In this document: positions 59,836 to 64,000 of the stretch, in pieces
Layout of the letters: each line of letters opens with the position of its first letter
Position numbering within the stretch: the first letter of the stretch is position 1
Source of the DNA: Pseudomonadota bacterium
GTDB lineage: Bacteria > Pseudomonadota > Alphaproteobacteria > Rhizobiales > Xanthobacteraceae
NCBI GenBank assembly: GCA_018242205.1
Contig: JAFECJ010000001.1
Location: forward strand, 157,735 to 221,734
Direction of reading: 5' to 3'
DNA length: 64,000 bases
The notes under the pieces: model-generated
Database searches by the model: none
What the model was told of the DNA's origin: nothing
The model's input: only the letters and a program-made list of their open reading frames with translations
Translations under genes and position numbers: made by a program

Positions 59836-60942
59836 TTGAACAATCGAGACAGTCATCGCGAAGCCGTGGAGGCGCCGGCAAAGACCGCCTCCGTGGTGCT
59901 CACCGAACGTCTCAACCCGGACAACTGGGCCGTCGCCTCGCATGTCGCCGTCTGCGGCATCTTCCTGATCGCACTGGTGGCTGCGCTCGATCTGGCGCGC
60001 CCGGTGCTGCTGCCGGCGACCTTCGCCTTCGTCATCGGCCTGATGCTCGGGCCATTGTCGGCGAAGGCAGACCGTCACGGCGTGCCGACGATCGTCACTG
60101 CCATTGTGTTGTGGCTGCTGGTCCTCGTGATCTGCTACGGCGTGATCGCGCTTTTGGCGACGCCGGTGCTCGACTGGATCGGCAAGGCGCCGGAGATCGG
60201 CCGCATCGTCAAGGCGCGCCTGCATTTCCTCGACGGCCCGATGTCGGCCTTGCGCGATCTGCGCAACGCCTTCCTGCCGGAGAACGAGCAGACCGGTGCG
60301 GGCGTCGATATCGCCAGCTTCGTGCAGCCGGCGCTGGCGATCGCGACGCCGGCGCTCGGCCAGACCTTCATTTTCTTCGGCATGTTGTTCTTCGTCCTGC
60401 TTGGCCGGTCGCGGCTACGCCGCGCGCTGGTGACCGGTTTCGACGACCACGACACGCGGCTACGCTTTCTCAAGATCTGGAACGACATCGAAAACCAGCT
60501 CACCAGCTATCTGAGCGTCGTCGCCGTGATCAATCTCGTGGTCGGGCTCGGCGCCGCGGCGATCGCCTTGGCCGTCGGCCTGCCGAACGCCATAGCCTGG
60601 GGCGTGCTCGCTTTCATTCTCAATTTCATTCCTTATATCGGCGCGCTGATCATGCAGTTGATCCTGGTCGGCGTCGGACTGGTCACATTCCCGACCTTGC
60701 CGCACGCCCTCGCCGCGCCGCTTCTCTATCTCGGTTTCACAACGCTGGAAGGGCACTTCATCACGCCGAGCATCATGGGCCGGCGGCTCACGCTCGTGCC
60801 GCTGATTGTGTTCTTGGCGCTGGTGTTCTGGACCTGGCTGTGGGGGCCGGCCGGGGCGTTTCTCGCCGTGCCGCTGCTGATTGTCAGCTTGGTCGCATTC
60901 CACCACATCTTCCCCACGCACACGCCGACGCTGCCCGATTAG
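59836..60942 (+). CDS. AI-2E family (PerM-like) membrane transporter
   Basis: The product of about 368 residues has seven or eight membrane helices and the AI-2E/UPF0118 family C-terminus (AWGVLAFILNFIPYIGALIMQ and EGHFITPSIMGRRLTL). Family members move autoinducer-2, sodium or solutes; the substrate here is unknown. The start is uncertain: TTG 59836 follows GGGGG, and a TTG at 59773 would add 21 residues. Confidence 0.88.
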   Translation: MNNRDSHREAVEAPAKTASVVLTERLNPDNWAVASHVAVCGIFLIALVAALDLARPVLLPATFAFVIGLMLGPLSAKADRHGVPTIVTAIVLWLLVLVICYGVIALLATPVLDWIGKAPEIGRIVKARLHFLDGPMSALRDLRNAFLPENEQTGAGVDIASFVQPALAIATPALGQTFIFFGMLFFVLLGRSRLRRALVTGFDDHDTRLRFLKIWNDIENQLTSYLSVVAVINLVVGLGAAAIALAVGLPNAIAWGVLAFILNFIPYIGALIMQLILVGVGLVTFPTLPHALAAPLLYLGFTTLEGHFITPSIMGRRLTLVPLIVFLALVFWTWLWGPAGAFLAVPLLIVSLVAFHHIFPTHTPTLPD

Positions 60943-61022
60943 CGGCAAATTTGGTCATGGAACCGCTCGGCGGGGGTCGGCGTTACCGACGTGAAACAGT
61001 TTCTCACGATCGAGGGGTACTC

Positions 61023-61370
61023 ATGTCGACCCGTAGTAAAGTCGCCGCGTCCACCGCCGAAGAGATCGAAGCCATCAAGGAACTCATGGGCGATCTCGAG
61101 ACGCGTCTGCGCCGGCTCGGCGGCACCGCGAAGAGCGAAGTGTCCGGCGGCGCCAGCGACATTTCTGATTTCGTCAATGAAGCGCTAGCCGGCATCATGG
61201 ATCGCGTCCGCTCGGGCGCCGGTGCCGTGTCCGAAACCGTCGCCGACAAGGCGACCGCCGCCGGCAGCGACGCGGTGAAGAAAATCGTCAACGAAGTCGA
61301 GGCGCGGCCGCTGACCATGCTGGCGATCGCGGCTGGCATCGGCTTTCTTTTCGGGATCACCAAGCGGTAG
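61023..61370 (+). CDS. ElaB/YqjD-like membrane-anchored protein (DUF883)
   Basis: The 115-residue product has an amphipathic helical body and a C-terminal membrane helix ARPLTMLAIAAGIGFLFGITKR, the hallmark of the ElaB/YqjD/DUF883 family. In E. coli these proteins tether ribosomes to the membrane in stationary phase. GAGGGG lies before the ATG at 61023. It is followed by another small membrane protein. Confidence 0.88.
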   Translation: MSTRSKVAASTAEEIEAIKELMGDLETRLRRLGGTAKSEVSGGASDISDFVNEALAGIMDRVRSGAGAVSETVADKATAAGSDAVKKIVNEVEARPLTMLAIAAGIGFLFGITKR

Positions 61371-61380
61371 AGAGCGCGCC

Positions 61381-61755
61381 ATGCGGCTTACCGACGTCGC
61401 TCAATCGACCGTCAGTCACATCGTCGGGCGCCTCATACGGCGCGCGGCGCTGTTCGCGGCGCTCGGCCTACTGGCGATCGTCACGCTTTATTACGCCAGC
61501 GCCGCCGGTACCGTCGCGCTGGCGCTCGAATATGGGCCCATTTATGCCTACCTGATCATGGCCGGCATTTACGCGCTGGCCGCGATTGTCGTCGTGATCG
61601 CGCTGCTGGCGACGCGACCGAAGGCCCTGCCACCGCAGGACAAGATCGCCGGCGCGCTGTCCTCGCCCCGCAACATGCAGATCGCCATGCTGGTCGAAGC
61701 CGTGATGCTCGGCTACACGCTCGCGCGCAAGAGCGGCGGCAAGAGTCTTTTATAG
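61381..61755 (+). CDS. Small membrane protein after DUF883 gene
   Basis: The 124-residue product has two or three membrane helices (LFAALGLLAIVTLYYASAAG, YAYLIMAGIYALAAIVVVIALL) and a short C-terminal tail ending RKSGGKSLL. It resembles the phage-holin-like and DUF1469-type proteins often encoded beside ElaB-like genes, which may help shape the membrane. It starts 10 bp after the DUF883 stop, so the pair is an operon. Confidence 0.8.
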   Translation: MRLTDVAQSTVSHIVGRLIRRAALFAALGLLAIVTLYYASAAGTVALALEYGPIYAYLIMAGIYALAAIVVVIALLATRPKALPPQDKIAGALSSPRNMQIAMLVEAVMLGYTLARKSGGKSLL

Positions 61756-62142
61756 CTACGACCGGCGGACCGGCGGCTCGCGCGTCAGATTCTTGGCGCC
61801 GAGTTCGTCGAGATACCTCTGCCAGTTAGCCGCGTGATCGCGGCCGAGGCTGTACAGATAATCCCAGCCGTAGATGCCGGTCGAGTGCATGTCGTCGAAG
61901 ACCAGACGCACCGCGTAATTGCCGATCTGCAACACCTCGATGATCTCGACATCGCGCTTGCCGCCGACGGTCTGACGTTCGGCCGGCGAATGCCCCTGCA
62001 CTTCCGCGCTCGGGCTGCTGACCCGCAGATATTCCGCCGGCAGGTCGAAGCGCTGCCCGTCCTCGAAAGCGACGGTGAGCGTCCTACGATCCTTATGCAG
62101 GCGCAATTCGGTCGGCCAGATCTGGATGTCGCTGTCGCTCAT
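61756..62142 (-). CDS. DUF971 domain protein
   Basis: The 128-residue product matches DUF971, the small domain also found at the N-terminus of gamma-butyrobetaine hydroxylase: TELRLHKDRRTLTVAFEDGQRFDLPAEYLRV, the core AVRLVFDDMHSTGIYGWDYLYSLG, and WQRYLDEL. It can bind metal or iron-sulfur partners. In other bacteria it is often near iron-sulfur carrier genes; here none is visible. Confidence 0.9.
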   Translation of the reverse strand: MSDSDIQIWPTELRLHKDRRTLTVAFEDGQRFDLPAEYLRVSSPSAEVQGHSPAERQTVGGKRDVEIIEVLQIGNYAVRLVFDDMHSTGIYGWDYLYSLGRDHAANWQRYLDELGAKNLTREPPVRRS

Positions 62143-62288
62143 GATCGTCCCTCGCCACTCTTGTAGCGTGGCCTCGATCGCAAGACAAACGGCGCGGCAA
62201 TAGGTAAAGCAGCGCGGCCGCCTGACCGCGTTCGAGAGTCCGTAACCCGTCTCTTATGGTAACGCCGGCACCCGACCAGCCGTTCGTG

Positions 62289-63062
62289 TCAGCGCTCTAC
62301 GAAGGCCTTTTCGATGACGAAATGGCCGGGCTCGTTGCTGCTGCCTTCGACGAATCCGCGCGTCTGGAAGTTCGTGCGCAGTTCGGCCAGCATGCTCGGA
62401 CTGCCGCACAGCATCACGCGATCCTGCTCGATGTCGAGCGGCGGCTGACCAAGATCGGCGAACAATTTGCCGCCGTCGATCAGATCGGTGATGCGCCCGC
62501 GGTTGCGGAAAGGCTCGCGCGTCGCCGTCGGGTAATAGATGAGTTGGCTGGTAATGAGCTCGCCGAAGTTTTCGTCGGCCCGCAAAGTCTCGACCAGTTT
62601 TTCACCATAGGCGAGTTCCGCGACCTGCCGGCAGCCGTGCACCAGCACGATCTGCTCGAAGCGGTCATAGATGTCCGGATCCTTGATGACGCTGGCGAAG
62701 GGCGCGAGACCCGTCCCGGTCGACAGCAACAGCAGCCGGCGGCCGGGCAAAAGGTTGTCGGCGATGAGCGTGCCGGTCGCCTTGCGGCCGACGAGCACGG
62801 TGTCGCCCTCGCGGATGTTCTGCAATCGCGAGGTCAGCGGCCCATCCGGCACCTTGATGCTGAAGAATTCGAGTCGATCCTCATGGTTGGCGCTCGCCAT
62901 GCTGTAGGCGCGCAGCAACGGACGGCCATCAACCTCCATCCCCATCATCGTGAATTGGCCGGAGACGAAGCGGAACCCGGGGTCGCGGGTGGTGGTGAAG
63001 CTGAACAGCGAGTCGGTCCAATGACGAACGGACAGCACGTGTTCCTTGTTGAAAGCGCTCAT
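62289..63062 (-). CDS. fpr: Ferredoxin/flavodoxin-NADP reductase
   Basis: The 257-residue protein has the FAD motif RAYSMASAN (RxYS), the NADP loop LLSTGTGLAPFASVI and the C-terminal strand ending AFVER, as in bacterial FPR. It moves electrons between NADPH and ferredoxin or flavodoxin and takes part in iron and redox defence. The ATG at 63062 is the only good start. Confidence 0.95.
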   Translation of the reverse strand: MSAFNKEHVLSVRHWTDSLFSFTTTRDPGFRFVSGQFTMMGMEVDGRPLLRAYSMASANHEDRLEFFSIKVPDGPLTSRLQNIREGDTVLVGRKATGTLIADNLLPGRRLLLLSTGTGLAPFASVIKDPDIYDRFEQIVLVHGCRQVAELAYGEKLVETLRADENFGELITSQLIYYPTATREPFRNRGRITDLIDGGKLFADLGQPPLDIEQDRVMLCGSPSMLAELRTNFQTRGFVEGSSNEPGHFVIEKAFVER

Positions 63063-63265
63063 TCCAAGTCCGGATCAAAGGGGATCAATCGGGCGGGCGG
63101 CTGGACCATATCCGAAGAAATTGCTGCGATGCAATATCACTGTGCATAGGTTCCCCGATCAGGCGGCATGACATACCCGCCCTGCCGCCAATACCGGTGC
63201 TGGCGCAAGCACTTACGGCGTTCGCTGGGCCGCCGCCTTGACGCCGATCAAAGTCGTTGCGTCGA

Positions 63266-63661
63266 CTACTTCTCGAAGGCCGGGTCGATCGGCACGCGAT
63301 AGCCGTTCACCAGCCGGTTGGTTTCGTTGGCCATGCCAACCACCGCCATCAACTCGCCGAACATCGCCGGCGTCATGCCGGCCTTCTCCGCCGCCGTGCT
63401 GTGGCTGGCGATGCAGTAGCCGCAGTTGTTGGTGACGCTGACGGCGACATAGACCATTTCCTTGACCAGCGGATCGAGCGCGCCGGGTGCCATGATCTCC
63501 TTGACGCTCTCCCAGGTCCGCTTCAGCGTTTTCGGATCGTTGGCCAGGTATTTCCAGAAATTGTTGACGTCGGCGACATTGCGCGAGGTCTTGATGTCGT
63601 CGAATACGGCGCGGACTTCCGGCGGCGCGTCGGCATACTCGATCGGCTTCGGTTTGCTCAT
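63266..63661 (-). CDS. Carboxymuconolactone decarboxylase / AhpD-like protein
   Basis: The 131-residue product is all helical with the AhpD-like active-site motif NCGYCIASHSTAAEKAG (CxxCxxxH). Such proteins act as peroxidase partners or alkyl-hydroperoxide reductants. The CxxC pair makes redox function more likely than true decarboxylase activity. It follows fpr on the same strand upstream, possibly independent. Confidence 0.9.
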   Translation of the reverse strand: MSKPKPIEYADAPPEVRAVFDDIKTSRNVADVNNFWKYLANDPKTLKRTWESVKEIMAPGALDPLVKEMVYVAVSVTNNCGYCIASHSTAAEKAGMTPAMFGELMAVVGMANETNRLVNGYRVPIDPAFEK

Positions 63662-63849
63662 GATCGCTGATCTCCCGGTCCGGTTGAATGGTCGGCAATG
63701 TCGCCGAGCTGCCGCCGGCGGTCAATTCGCGCAGTCCTCCGAGATGGCGGTGCTCTGCGTCCGCACGGACCGGTCCGACCGTGGTTTTGTCGTGACGCGC
63801 CGGCCGATCCGGACTATCAAGCCCAACCTCTTTTCGACCAGTACGAGAC

Positions 63850-64000
63850 ATGCTTCCTGAACCAGATCGCCACACCGTCGCAACGCATTGGGGCACGTAT
63901 CGCGCCCAGTTCGAGGACGGCAGGCTCGCAGCGCTCAAACCGATTGACGAGGATCCAGACCCCTCGCCGCTCTCCGATGGCATGATCGATGCACTCGACA
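63850..64000 (+). CDS. Molybdopterin oxidoreductase (BisC/TorA type), 3'-truncated
   Basis: From ATG 63850 the frame stays open to the window end. It reads MLPEPDRHTVATHWGTYRAQ and then DGRLAALKPIDEDPDPSPLSDGM. The T-H-W-G-T-Y start and the DPDPSP element match the N-terminus of biotin-sulfoxide, DMSO or TMAO reductases of the BisC group. No Tat signal is visible in these residues, which favours a cytoplasmic BisC form. Only about 50 residues are in the window. Confidence 0.72.
   Translation, partial: MLPEPDRHTVATHWGTYRAQFEDGRLAALKPIDEDPDPSPLSDGMIDALD

Noticed and set aside
57188..59881. 897-residue minus-strand reading frame
   Set aside because: It is the antisense shadow of tex, with composition typical of G+C-rich shadows and no domain.

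Overview
The window is one contiguous, G+C-rich chromosomal stretch of an alphaproteobacterium, most likely a member of the Hyphomicrobiales (Rhizobiales) near Bradyrhizobium, Rhodopseudomonas or Pseudolabrys. The grounds are the CtrA and ChpT cell-cycle phosphorelay genes, a FlbD-type flagellar regulator, an EipA (DUF1134) protein, an NdvA-type exporter, many small rhizobial-type secreted proteins, and hairpin repeats of the kind scattered through these genomes. No phage, transposase, integrase, CRISPR array or rRNA gene was seen. The taxon is inferred from gene content, not from a marker-gene search.

Layout. 1-7824: flagellar genes (end of fliG, fliH, fliN, flbD, then flhA) with a few small secreted or unknown genes between. 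7856-15850: a PAS/GGDEF/EAL protein, an MFS transporter behind a structured RNA leader with a terminator, a tautomerase, a His-rich protein with two 720-bp tandem repeats, and small rhizobial proteins. 15960-21270: a lipoprotein, then a glycerol-3-phosphate-type ABC importer without its ATPase gene, plus a phosphodiesterase. 21279-26023: a TRAP importer, a divergent GntR regulator and uronate dehydrogenase, which look like a uronate uptake and oxidation locus. 26108-33193: malic enzyme, LysE exporter, thioesterase, NdvA-like exporter, acetyltransferase and Omp31-like porin. 32555-34596: a MetE-like enzyme overlapping a TetR gene, with a perfect AT-rich palindrome and a 46-residue membrane peptide.

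34776-37936: fliJ, fliI and the divergent ctrA. 37960-41758: cytochrome b561, two PepSY proteins, a small Asp-rich secreted protein and a two-component system. Two 43-bp near-copies of one regulatory box stand at the same distance from two of these genes, suggesting a self-contained local regulon. 41830-44827: a peroxiredoxin and a LysR regulator that share an inverted-repeat site, and a sensorless histidine kinase. 44847-46511: repeats, an AT-rich foreign-looking membrane gene and a BrnTA toxin-antitoxin pair. 46764-53131: cheR, cheB, cheY, cheW, a hybrid cheA and chpT. 53255-64000: cysQ, a YHS protein, eipA, a coiled-coil protein, tRNA-Val(CAC), tex, an AI-2E-family transporter, small membrane proteins, a DUF971 protein, fpr, an AhpD-like protein and the start of a molybdopterin oxidoreductase.

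Common theme. ctrA, chpT, flbD, flagellar export genes and the chemotaxis operon lie within 53 kb. Motifs one base from the CtrA consensus TTAAC-N6-TTAAC occur before flhA, between fliI and ctrA, and before cheA, so the motility genes are probably tied to the cell cycle.
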